A stretch of DNA of 64,000 bases from Epilithonimonas hungarica. Lineage in GTDB: Bacteria; Bacteroidota; Bacteroidia; Flavobacteriales; Weeksellaceae. Below the pieces are notes generated by a model. That model did no database searches. It saw only the letters and a list, made by a program, of their open reading frames with translations, and was not told the DNA's origin. This document shows, one piece after another, positions 35,119 through 42,533 of this stretch. The stretch spans positions 248,001 to 312,000 of the forward strand of contig NZ_FNBH01000001.1 in the NCBI RefSeq assembly GCF_900102265.1, read 5' to 3'. The first letter of the stretch is position 1. Each line of letters opens with the position of its first letter. The position numbers and the translations under genes were made by a program.

Positions 35119-35146
35119 ATCTAAAGTCTAAAATCTAAATTCTAAA
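35119..35146 (+). repeat. 7-bp-period tandem repeat before flavoprotein gene
   Basis: Four 7-mers in exact register: ATCTAAA, GTCTAAA, ATCTAAA, TTCTAAA, that is nTCTAAA four times. The array ends 3 nt before the apparent CTG start codon at 35150. Confidence 0.75.
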
Positions 35147-35149
35147 AAA

Positions 35150-36676
35150 CTGGAAAAAGAATACGACATATTGGTTATCGGAAGCGGTTTAGGAGGACTT
35201 GTTTCGGCCCTTGTTCTGGCGAAGGAAGGTCTTAAGGTATGCGTTCTGGAGAAGAATAATCAATATGGCGGAAATCTTCAAACCTTTTCCAGAGACAAAC
35301 TGATTTTCGATACAGGCGTCCATTATTTAGGCGGACTTTCCGAAGGGCAGAATCTCAATCAGTATTTTACCTATCTTGGAATAATGCAGGATTTGAACCT
35401 GAAAAAACTGGATGAAAACGGTTTTGACAGAATCACATTCGATAATGATGAGATAGAATATCCACATTCTCAAGGTTATGAAAATTTCGTGGAACAATTG
35501 TCCAAAATATTTCCGGATGAACGAGAGAATCTAACCAAATATATCCAAGAAATCCAGAGTATTTGTAACGAGTTTCCGAGATATAATCTTATCGGAAAAG
35601 GAAAATATAATGATGATATTCTTTACATCAATGCCCAGAAATTTATAGAATCTGTTACGCCTAATAAAAAACTTCAGGCTGTACTTTCCGGTTCTAATTT
35701 CTTATACGCTGGTGTTGCCAATAAAACGCCGTTGTATGTTCACGCTCTGACAGTTAATTCCTATATTCAAAGCTCTTACAAGTGCATCAATGGCGGAAGT
35801 CAAATCTCCAGATTGATCATAAAGGAACTTCGAAAATATGGCGCAGAGGTTTATAAACATTCAGAAGTTAACGAGTTTGTTTTCGATGATGAGAATATTT
35901 TGAAATCGGTTAAAACCAAAACGGGTAAAGAATTTTTTGCCAAGAAATTTATTTCCAATATTGAGATCCGGACAACCTTGGATTTGGTTGGGCAGGAACG
36001 ATATAAAAAGTCGTTTACGAAAAGAATCTACGACCTTGAGCCCATCAGTTCTTGTTTCAGTATCTACATTGTTCTGAGACCGAATACTTTCAAACATTTT
36101 AATTATAATTATTATCATTACAGGTCAGAAGATATTGTTTGGGAAAAATCATTGCCGGATGAGGTAAAATGGCCGGAATGCTATATGCTTTCATCTTGTT
36201 CTTCAAACCAAGATCCGGAATTTTCTGAAAGTCTGACAGCCATTACTTATATGGAGTATGATGAGGTCAAAGAATGGGAAAACTCTTTCAATACGGTTGC
36301 AGAACATCACGAAAGAGGACGAGACTACGAAGATTTCAAGCAAAAAAAAGCCGAGCAATTCATTAGCGAGATAGAGAAAAAATTTCCTGATCTGCGTTCT
36401 CACATAGAAGCAGTTTATACATCATCGCCATTGTCTTACAGAGATTACATTGGTGGTTACAAAGGAAATATGTACGGTTATGTGAAAGATTCCAGCAATC
36501 CTTTGAAAACCATTATTTCTCCAAAAACCAAAATCAGCAATTTGTTTCTGACGGGTCAAAGTATCAATATGCACGGGATTCTTGGTGTTACGATCGGTGC
36601 ATTTGTCACTTGCTCTGAGATTCTTGGAAAAGAAGTTATCGACGAAAGATTAATGGAAGTCATAAACAAGAATTGA
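35150..36676 (+). CDS. FAD-dependent phytoene-desaturase/retinol-saturase-like protein
   Basis: 508-residue flavoprotein of the carotenoid isomerase/desaturase and all-trans-retinol 13,14-reductase group. The N-terminal FAD loop is VIGSGLGGLVSALVLA, and the C-terminal signature is FLTGQSINMHGILGV. In the frame the earliest plausible start is a CTG at 35150 (MEKEYDILVIG), because a stop codon lies at 35129-35131 and no ATG, GTG or TTG occurs between; starting at the TTG 35171 would remove the first beta strand of the FAD fold. In this cluster it may isomerise or saturate double bonds of the polyene. Its stop overlaps the next ATG by one base. Confidence 0.88.
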   Translation: MEKEYDILVIGSGLGGLVSALVLAKEGLKVCVLEKNNQYGGNLQTFSRDKLIFDTGVHYLGGLSEGQNLNQYFTYLGIMQDLNLKKLDENGFDRITFDNDEIEYPHSQGYENFVEQLSKIFPDERENLTKYIQEIQSICNEFPRYNLIGKGKYNDDILYINAQKFIESVTPNKKLQAVLSGSNFLYAGVANKTPLYVHALTVNSYIQSSYKCINGGSQISRLIIKELRKYGAEVYKHSEVNEFVFDDENILKSVKTKTGKEFFAKKFISNIEIRTTLDLVGQERYKKSFTKRIYDLEPISSCFSIYIVLRPNTFKHFNYNYYHYRSEDIVWEKSLPDEVKWPECYMLSSCSSNQDPEFSESLTAITYMEYDEVKEWENSFNTVAEHHERGRDYEDFKQKKAEQFISEIEKKFPDLRSHIEAVYTSSPLSYRDYIGGYKGNMYGYVKDSSNPLKTIISPKTKISNLFLTGQSINMHGILGVTIGAFVTCSEILGKEVIDERLMEVINKN

Positions 36677-38334
36677 TGAAAAGAGTTTTATTTTATTTTT
36701 TATTGATTCTAAGTCTTACGTCTTGTGGGATTTCAAAATCGATTCGTCACGTTCCGGAAGTAGGTCAATATTCACTTGATATTCCAAAGGTTAATAAAAT
36801 CAATGACTCGACTTTTAGCTTTGATCAAAATTATTTAACGAAAAACAAGCAACAGCTTTGGGAACTTTATATCAAAGGAAATCCTTTGCAGTTGGGCTAT
36901 AACAATGGCGCTTTGACACAAGACCTGATGCAGAAACAGGAAGATATCTTCTTTTCCAAGGTCGAAGGTTTTGTTCCGTCAAAATTCAAACAAAAATTAT
37001 TAAGAAGCTTTCTGAAATGGTACAACCGAAAGATGTATCTGAATGTTCGTGAAGATTTTCAGGCAGAATTGTACGGATTATCTCAATATTCATCTGATAA
37101 ATATAATTTTATCGCTCCAAAATATCTTCGAAGTTTGTACTTACATGGCGCTCACGACATTGGTCACGCCATGCAGGATCTGATGATGGTCGGCTGTTCG
37201 TCTTTGGCCGTTTGGAATGAAAATACAGAAGATGGTGATTTGCTGATCGGGCGAAATTTCGATTTTTATGTCGGTGATGATTTTGCTAAAAATAAACTGA
37301 TCGAATTTGTGGAACCGGAAAAAGGAATCCCTTATATGTCTGTTAGCTGGCCAGGAATGATCGGTGTGGTTTCTGGGATGAACAAAGAAGGGGTCACTGT
37401 GACGATCAACGCAGGAAAGTCTAAAATCCCTTTGACAGCAAAAACGCCGATTTCTTTTGTGACAAGGGAAATCCTCCAATATGCTAAAAATATTGAAGAA
37501 GCGATCGCGATTGCAAAAAAGAGGAAGGTATTTGTCTCCGAATCTATTTTAGTTGGGAGTGCAAATGATAAAAATGCGGTAATTATAGAAGTTTCTCCGG
37601 ATAATTTTGGAGTCTATAAAGTTGAAAATTCGAGCAAAATTTTTTGTACGAATCATTTTCAGTCCGATGCTTATAAAGATGACAAGCGAAATCAAAAGCA
37701 TATATTAGAAAGTCATTCGGAATATCGTTATGAAAAACTACAAGAACTTTTAAATGAAAATCCAAAGCTAAATCCGGAAAAAATGGCTTCGATTTTAAGA
37801 GACAGATCTGGGTTAAAAGGAGAGAAAATTGGTTTTGGAAATGAGAAAGCACTTAATCAACTTTTGGCGCATCACGCCGTGATCTTTTCGCCTGAGAAAA
37901 AATTGGTTTGGGTGTCCTCTAATCCCTATCAATTGGGAGAATTTGTCTGTTATGATTTGACCGAGATCTTTTCTGATAAGCGATCAAAAACAGGAAAATT
38001 TGCAAAATCAGAACTGAATATTGCGAAAGATCCTTTTGTAAATTCTAAACAGTTCGAAGATTATGAAGAATACAAATTTGTAAATTCTCAAGTTCAAAGT
38101 GCTATTGATGGTAAAATAGAGATTGATCAGAATGATTTTTTTACTTATTATCAGTCTCTGAATCCGGATTTTTGGTGGGTCTATTATCAAGCCGGGAAAT
38201 ATTACTTTAAACAAAAAGAATATCAGAAAGCAAAAATTGAATTCGAAAAAGCTTTGACAAAAGAAATCACGACGATTCCGGATAAAGAAAATGTTGAAAA
38301 ATATTTTAAGAAGACATTGAGGAAATTAAAGTGA
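36676..38334 (+). CDS. C45/AAT-family Ntn-hydrolase lipoprotein
   Basis: 552-residue predicted lipoprotein: signal with lipobox ending at Cys17 (SLTSCGIS). The main domain resembles peptidase family C45/acyl-CoA:6-aminopenicillanate acyltransferase, Ntn hydrolases that expose an N-terminal Cys by self-cleavage. Cys174 in MVGCSSLAVW, followed by LLIGRNFDFYVGD and the glycine-rich MIGVVSGMNKEGV, fits that family. A tetratricopeptide-like segment closes the protein (WWVYYQAGKYYFKQKEYQKA). Such enzymes hydrolyse or transfer acyl groups on amides or esters, so a role in pigment ester formation or turnover at the envelope is possible, but that is inference. The start overlaps the upstream stop. Confidence 0.82.
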   Translation: MKRVLFYFLLILSLTSCGISKSIRHVPEVGQYSLDIPKVNKINDSTFSFDQNYLTKNKQQLWELYIKGNPLQLGYNNGALTQDLMQKQEDIFFSKVEGFVPSKFKQKLLRSFLKWYNRKMYLNVREDFQAELYGLSQYSSDKYNFIAPKYLRSLYLHGAHDIGHAMQDLMMVGCSSLAVWNENTEDGDLLIGRNFDFYVGDDFAKNKLIEFVEPEKGIPYMSVSWPGMIGVVSGMNKEGVTVTINAGKSKIPLTAKTPISFVTREILQYAKNIEEAIAIAKKRKVFVSESILVGSANDKNAVIIEVSPDNFGVYKVENSSKIFCTNHFQSDAYKDDKRNQKHILESHSEYRYEKLQELLNENPKLNPEKMASILRDRSGLKGEKIGFGNEKALNQLLAHHAVIFSPEKKLVWVSSNPYQLGEFVCYDLTEIFSDKRSKTGKFAKSELNIAKDPFVNSKQFEDYEEYKFVNSQVQSAIDGKIEIDQNDFFTYYQSLNPDFWWVYYQAGKYYFKQKEYQKAKIEFEKALTKEITTIPDKENVEKYFKKTLRKLK

Positions 38335-38417
38335 TTTAGCTAGGGCAAACGCATTTAAAAATTAAAAACAATAAAAATATTGATTATCAGTGCGTTATGG
38401 ATTTTGATTTTTAGCAC

Positions 38418-38467
38418 TCTCGCAGATTTTGCAAATTTGGCAGATGATTTCTCAAAAATCTGCGAGA
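38418..38467. repeat. Palindromic repeat at the convergence point
   Basis: TCTCGCAGATTTT (38418-38430) pairs with AAAATCTGCGAGA (38455-38467) across a 24-nt loop that itself contains a partial copy (GGCAGATGATTT). It lies in the 177-bp gap 38335-38511 between the two converging arms of the pigment cluster. It may also stop transcription, but no T run follows on either strand, so I class it as a dispersed repeat. Nothing else is seen in the gap. Confidence 0.6.
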
Positions 38468-38511
38468 TTCAAATATTAATAAAAGAGAATTATGATGCAT
38501 ATTTCCTGGCT

Positions 38512-39684
38512 TTAGCCGTTTTTCGGATCTATCTTTTTCAAAAGGATATAAGAACCAATTCCAACAACCAAAGAAACTGTTGTCGCCAAAATAAAACTTC
38601 CAATGATGTATTGTAGAAGATTGTTTTTGACCAATTCAAAATTCAGATCTTGATCAAAAAAATTACTTTCGCCACTTACAAAAGGCGCTCCTATAAACAA
38701 AGAACCAGCAATAATAAACGGGATAAAGGGAGGCAGGCTGATATTAGAGGCAACAAATGCTAAAACCTTGTTCAGCTTAAAAAGTACTGACAGAGAAATT
38801 ACAATCGCAGTCTGAAATCCCCAAAACGGAGAAAGCCCGAAAAAAATCCCCAGAGCAATAGAACAAGCTTTACTACGATTGCTTCCGTCGCTTTCCAGAA
38901 CATCTTCTTTTATAAATCTTCTAAGACTTTTTTTTTTGAAATTCCTGATGAAGTTTCTAGGAATAATATAGATCAAAGTAATGAAGACCAATATCGTATT
39001 CAGAATACTGATCCTTGTAAAATCCCGAAATGGTCGGAAATGTGAAACTCGCTCAGCTGGGTCATAAAGCACTTTTACAGGAACATTCTTTACAGGAATA
39101 TGTTTCCAGGCTGTCCTTACGATGATTTCGATTTCAAATTCAAATTTCGGAGTGAAATATTTTTTCGGGATCTTTTTCAAAGGATAAAGCCGGTAACCAG
39201 ATTGTGTATCTTCCAGTTTGATCCCGGTCTCGAACCAGAACCAAAAATTGGAAAAATTGTTTCCAAAACTGCTTTTTCTTGGGATTCCGTGTTGCGACAT
39301 ATTGCGATTTCCAATCAGTAGAACATCTTCTTTCTCGGTAAGTAAGGCTTCTATAAAAACAGGAATGTCATCAGGATAATGCTGTCCGTCAGAATCAATC
39401 GTGATTGCAAAATCAAAACCTAATTCTTTAGCCTTTCTGAACCCTATTTTAACCGCATTTCCTTTTCCTTTGTTTTCTGGTAAAGAAACGACTGTTATTT
39501 GCAAATAATTATTTAGAATTTCTGAGGTAGAATCTGTTGAACCATCATTGACCACAATAATATTTCCGGTGTAATCCAAAACACCGTCAATCACTCGCCT
39601 CAGAGTTTTTTCATTATTGTAAGTCGGTATTAAAACACATATTTTCTTTTCAGAAACTGCATTTTGAACTTCGGAGATGGTCAT
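38512..39684 (-). CDS. Family 2 glycosyltransferase fused to DUF2062
   Basis: 390-residue membrane protein. The N-terminal GT-A domain (about 10-235) has VLIPTYNNEKTL, VVNDGSTDSTSEIL and ITIDSDGQHYPDD, the polyprenyl-phosphate-mannose/dolichol-phosphate type of glycosyltransferase with the DxD-like metal site. The C-terminal part (about 265-385) is DUF2062, with FFGLSPFWGFQTAIVISLS and hydrophobic helices. A glycosyltransferase with this fusion is a usual member of flexirubin/aryl-polyene clusters. Its sugar donor and acceptor are unknown. It is the last gene of the minus-strand arm. Confidence 0.88.
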   Translation of the reverse strand: MTISEVQNAVSEKKICVLIPTYNNEKTLRRVIDGVLDYTGNIIVVNDGSTDSTSEILNNYLQITVVSLPENKGKGNAVKIGFRKAKELGFDFAITIDSDGQHYPDDIPVFIEALLTEKEDVLLIGNRNMSQHGIPRKSSFGNNFSNFWFWFETGIKLEDTQSGYRLYPLKKIPKKYFTPKFEFEIEIIVRTAWKHIPVKNVPVKVLYDPAERVSHFRPFRDFTRISILNTILVFITLIYIIPRNFIRNFKKKSLRRFIKEDVLESDGSNRSKACSIALGIFFGLSPFWGFQTAIVISLSVLFKLNKVLAFVASNISLPPFIPFIIAGSLFIGAPFVSGESNFFDQDLNFELVKNNLLQYIIGSFILATTVSLVVGIGSYILLKKIDPKNG

Positions 39685-39688
39685 TGTT

Positions 39689-40171
39689 TTATTTTAAAGT
39701 CGCTTTTTCTGCCGCAGTCATTGTTTTGGATTGTGCAGCAAATTTTTTGATGTAGCTTTTCAGTGCAGAATTTTGCTTGCTGTAATTGTTGAGAACGAAT
39801 TCTTTATCTTCCTTCAGATTCTTATGATAACCCACAATTTTAGGAACATTCTCCTGAACACTTAATCTTATTAATCTTAATTCAGTATTGTTAGGATTAC
39901 TTTTTATCAGGCTTTCCAGGCTGGTTGCTCCGGTTTTTACTAGCGATTTTCTTTTGCCGTCTTTTGTTACTTTGGCTTCTAAAACTTTAGCTGCTGCTTT
40001 GTAGCCTGAGATTACAGGATCAGAAGATGTTTTTTTATCAGCAATTTCGATGAAGTTTTTAGCATTTTCTTTGGATTGATTAGCAACAGCGTAACTGTCT
40101 CTCAAAGCTTCCAGGTCTGAAGATTGAAAGAACATAACCAAAGCTGCAAATAATGATAACAACAGTTTCAT
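39689..40171 (-). CDS. Exported protein of unknown function, pigment cluster
   Basis: 160 residues with a signal peptide (MKLLLSLFAALVMFFQ) and a lysine-rich, mostly alpha-helical mature part, for example SGYKAAAKVLEAKVTKDGK and LRLIRLSVQENVPKIVGYHKNL. The length and helical spacing hint at a small periplasmic helical protein. No family motif is recognised. It sits 4 nt upstream of the glycosyltransferase gene and 2 nt after the dehydratase, so it is firmly in the operon. Confidence 0.75.
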   Translation of the reverse strand: MKLLLSLFAALVMFFQSSDLEALRDSYAVANQSKENAKNFIEIADKKTSSDPVISGYKAAAKVLEAKVTKDGKRKSLVKTGATSLESLIKSNPNNTELRLIRLSVQENVPKIVGYHKNLKEDKEFVLNNYSKQNSALKSYIKKFAAQSKTMTAAEKATLK

Positions 40172-40173
40172 AA

Positions 40174-40545
40174 CTATAATTTTTTATAGGTAACTGATAA
40201 TTTCAATGCAATAGTTTCGCCAAAAGTGGTGGTGTTTTTTACTTTTATTTCGTCTTCGTTCTCATTGATGTCCAATTCTAAAACCAAATCCGGTGTTTCG
40301 AATGGATTAATGATGGCCATAAACTTTACATTAGAAGCAGACTTTAAAAACAGTTTAGAATTGGTAAATTCTTCCGTGAGATCTTTCACGATCTGCATCA
40401 TACAAACACCTGGAGTAACTGGATTTCCCGGGAAATGACCATTGAAAATTTGGTGGTCTTTGTTTAAAGTAATATTTGCCGTAAAACCTTTTTCTGTCTT
40501 TTCGTGAGAGGTAACAGCGTAAAAATCATTAAGAATGCTCTGCAT
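40174..40545 (-). CDS. FabZ/FabA-like 3-hydroxyacyl-ACP dehydratase
   Basis: Hotdog-fold protein of 123 residues. The canonical dehydratase motif FNGHFPGNPVTPGVCMMQ contains the catalytic His36, so the active site is intact on that side. This enzyme should remove water from each 3-hydroxyacyl-ACP to give the conjugated double bonds of the aryl polyene. It is the only one of the hotdog genes in this arm that keeps the full GHFPG motif. It overlaps neither neighbour: 2 nt to each. Confidence 0.9.
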   Translation of the reverse strand: MQSILNDFYAVTSHEKTEKGFTANITLNKDHQIFNGHFPGNPVTPGVCMMQIVKDLTEEFTNSKLFLKSASNVKFMAIINPFETPDLVLELDINENEDEIKVKNTTTFGETIALKLSVTYKKL

Positions 40546-40547
40546 AA

Positions 40548-41183
40548 TTATTCGGTATCCGTGATTTGAAATAGTTTGATGTTGATGTTAAAATCTTTGT
40601 GTTGTAAATCAATACTATCTGCGAAGATATGTTTTTTCGCATCAAAAGTAAAATCGATTTTTTCCTTGTTGTTCTTTGTGTAAATCACTTTTTTCAATAG
40701 AGAATTATCCTTGTTATAGAATAAATAATAAGATTGACCCTCGATTTTGGAAAGATAAATCTTAGAATTATCGTCTTCAAAACTTTCTGCGACCGGGTAT
40801 TCTCTTTTTAGCAATCGTTGAAAATCATTTTTTAAGAAATTAATCACCAATTTTTTATCCAGATCAGGAAGAACATAATTGAGTTTAAAATCATTATCAG
40901 AAATCTCAAAATCAATTAGCTTGTTTCCAAAATCTGATGTTATTACAACGCGATGTGTTGTTTGGCCAATCTTCTTAATGATTAAAATTCCGCTAACGTG
41001 ATTGTTATAAATATCCATTTGACATTTATAAACATAATCTTCATTGGATGAAAAATAAAGATTTTCAACCGTTGTTTCAGAATTTGAAATAGATTTTACG
41101 TTTGTAAGTTTGTAAGTTTTGCACGAAACAAACAAGAAAAAAAGCAGACTATAAAGAAAACTCTGAAGCAGAAATCGGCGCAT
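40548..41183 (-). CDS. Outer-membrane lipoprotein of unknown function, pigment cluster
   Basis: 211 residues from the ATG at 41183 (MRRFLLQSFLYSLLFF), with a lipobox ending in FVSCKT. The mature part is beta-strand rich, with YVYKCQMDIYNNHVSGILIIKK and VVITSDFGNKLIDFEIS; this is reminiscent of LolA/LolB-type or DUF4292 lipoprotein folds, but I am not certain. The gene overlaps the end of lolA by 35 nt. In aryl-polyene clusters a LolA-like and a second lipoprotein are regularly adjacent and are thought to move the lipid pigment to the outer membrane. Confidence 0.78.
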   Translation of the reverse strand: MRRFLLQSFLYSLLFFLFVSCKTYKLTNVKSISNSETTVENLYFSSNEDYVYKCQMDIYNNHVSGILIIKKIGQTTHRVVITSDFGNKLIDFEISDNDFKLNYVLPDLDKKLVINFLKNDFQRLLKREYPVAESFEDDNSKIYLSKIEGQSYYLFYNKDNSLLKKVIYTKNNKEKIDFTFDAKKHIFADSIDLQHKDFNINIKLFQITDTE

Positions 41184-41775
41184 TGATTTTTGTGTTTTTG
41201 AAAACAATATTCGTAGTATCTCCCGATGCTTCTGTCATATTAACCTGAGAAACCGTCGATTCGTTTTTCGGGAACTGCAGTTCTATTTGCTTGATGTACT
41301 TCAATAATTGAGCAGACTTTGGAGTGAATTTAGCGATGTTGAAATTCGCATTTTTAAAATAGCTCACAGAAAATTCCGGGTCGTTGAACATTTGTCCGTT
41401 GGAACTTCCGACAATCAGTTTATTGATTTTTTCAAAGGTTTTACTTTTAGCATCAACAGAAGATTTTTTCCCTTGGTCGTTGATAAAGATTTTGTTTTCT
41501 TTGAAAACAATACTGTATTGGTAGGGTTTTATGTATTTCCAGCTCAGCATATTCGGAGACTTCAAAGACATTTTTCCATAAGTCACAATGCTTTTATCCA
41601 GAAAATCCATTTTTTTTGTTTGAGTAAAATCTGCCTGCAAAGTTTTGATTTCTTTGGTTTCAGAAGAAACTTTCGTCACAAATACTTTAGCTTCTGCAGA
41701 AGACATTGAGGTATTTTGTGAGAAAACGAAACTTGAAATTAATAAAAATGCACCGAAAGCTATATTCTTAATCAT
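41149..41775 (-). CDS. LolA-like outer membrane lipoprotein carrier
   Basis: 208-residue periplasmic protein. Signal peptide MIKNIAFGAFLLISSFVFSQ, then the LolA fold with LQADFTQTKKMDFLDKSIV, YGKMSLKSPNMLSWKYIKP and YQYSIVFKENKIFI. LolA carries lipoproteins from the inner to the outer membrane; copies inside pigment clusters are thought to carry the pigment lipid instead. Start ATG 41775 overlaps the deacetylase stop by 8 nt. Confidence 0.9.
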   Translation of the reverse strand: MIKNIAFGAFLLISSFVFSQNTSMSSAEAKVFVTKVSSETKEIKTLQADFTQTKKMDFLDKSIVTYGKMSLKSPNMLSWKYIKPYQYSIVFKENKIFINDQGKKSSVDAKSKTFEKINKLIVGSSNGQMFNDPEFSVSYFKNANFNIAKFTPKSAQLLKYIKQIELQFPKNESTVSQVNMTEASGDTTNIVFKNTKINAPISASEFSL

Positions 41776-42523
41776 TATTTTTAGAATTATTCATTGAATC
41801 AATTGTGAAGGTCGAATACTTTTCACGTCCCAAAAATAGCAATAAATCTACCAAAACGTTGTAGGTTTTCTCCGAAGTGTCGTGAAGCAGAATAATGCTT
41901 CCTTTATTGAGATTTTTCGTGATCCTGTTATAGATTTTCTTTTCGTCGTCAATCACCGTATCAAGAGACCGGACATTCCAGCCAATACTTTTTCTCTTGG
42001 TTTTTTTTATGGCTTTTGCAATGTTGGGATTGGTAACACCGAAAGGAGGTCTATATAAATTGGTTTTGATGTTTCCGATTTTAGAAATTACGTTATCACA
42101 TTTTTCAATTTCCTCAATCATTCTTGCACCCGATAAAAATCCGGTGTTATTGGAATGTGAAAAAGTGTGATTCCCAACCGAATGACCTTCTGCGATAATT
42201 CTCTGGAAAGTCTCCGGATATTTCTCGATCTGTTTCCCGATGCAGAAGAAAGTTGCTTGTATGTTATTTTCTTTTAATAGATCTAAAAATTTCGGAGTAA
42301 ATTCAGTTGGACCGTCGTCAAAAGTCAAAGCAATTTCTTTGATTTTTGTTCTTTTTTGAGTGATTGAATTAATGAAATATTTTAACTGAATATCAAAAGA
42401 CCCCCAAACTACCGTTGCTGAAAAGAGAATGAAACAGAAAATGTACATCCAGACACTTCCATTGAAAACATAAATGAAGATGTTCCAAAAAAGATAAAGT
42501 ATGATGAATGAATAATGTTTCAT
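41768..42523 (-). CDS. Polysaccharide deacetylase (NodB-fold) membrane protein
   Basis: 251-residue protein: N-terminal hydrophobic region (residues 5-45) with two membrane helices, then a carbohydrate-esterase-4 NodB domain. The metal-binding and catalytic motifs are LTFDDGPTEFTP (catalytic and metal Asp), GHSVGNHTFSHS (two His ligands), RPPFG and ILLHDT. Enzymes of this family remove acetyl groups from sugars. The substrate in this cluster is unknown; a glycosylated pigment precursor or an envelope glycan are options. It lies between the chain-length-factor-like gene and lolA. Confidence 0.9.
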   Translation of the reverse strand: MKHYSFIILYLFWNIFIYVFNGSVWMYIFCFILFSATVVWGSFDIQLKYFINSITQKRTKIKEIALTFDDGPTEFTPKFLDLLKENNIQATFFCIGKQIEKYPETFQRIIAEGHSVGNHTFSHSNNTGFLSGARMIEEIEKCDNVISKIGNIKTNLYRPPFGVTNPNIAKAIKKTKRKSIGWNVRSLDTVIDDEKKIYNRITKNLNKGSIILLHDTSEKTYNVLVDLLLFLGREKYSTFTIDSMNNSKNND

Positions 42524-42533
42524 CTATTATTGT

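Noticed and set aside
35119-35146. Direct repeats as a CRISPR or LytTR operator
   Set aside because: Unit length is 7 bp with no spacers, and position directly before start codons does not fit an operator for the LytTR proteins in this window.
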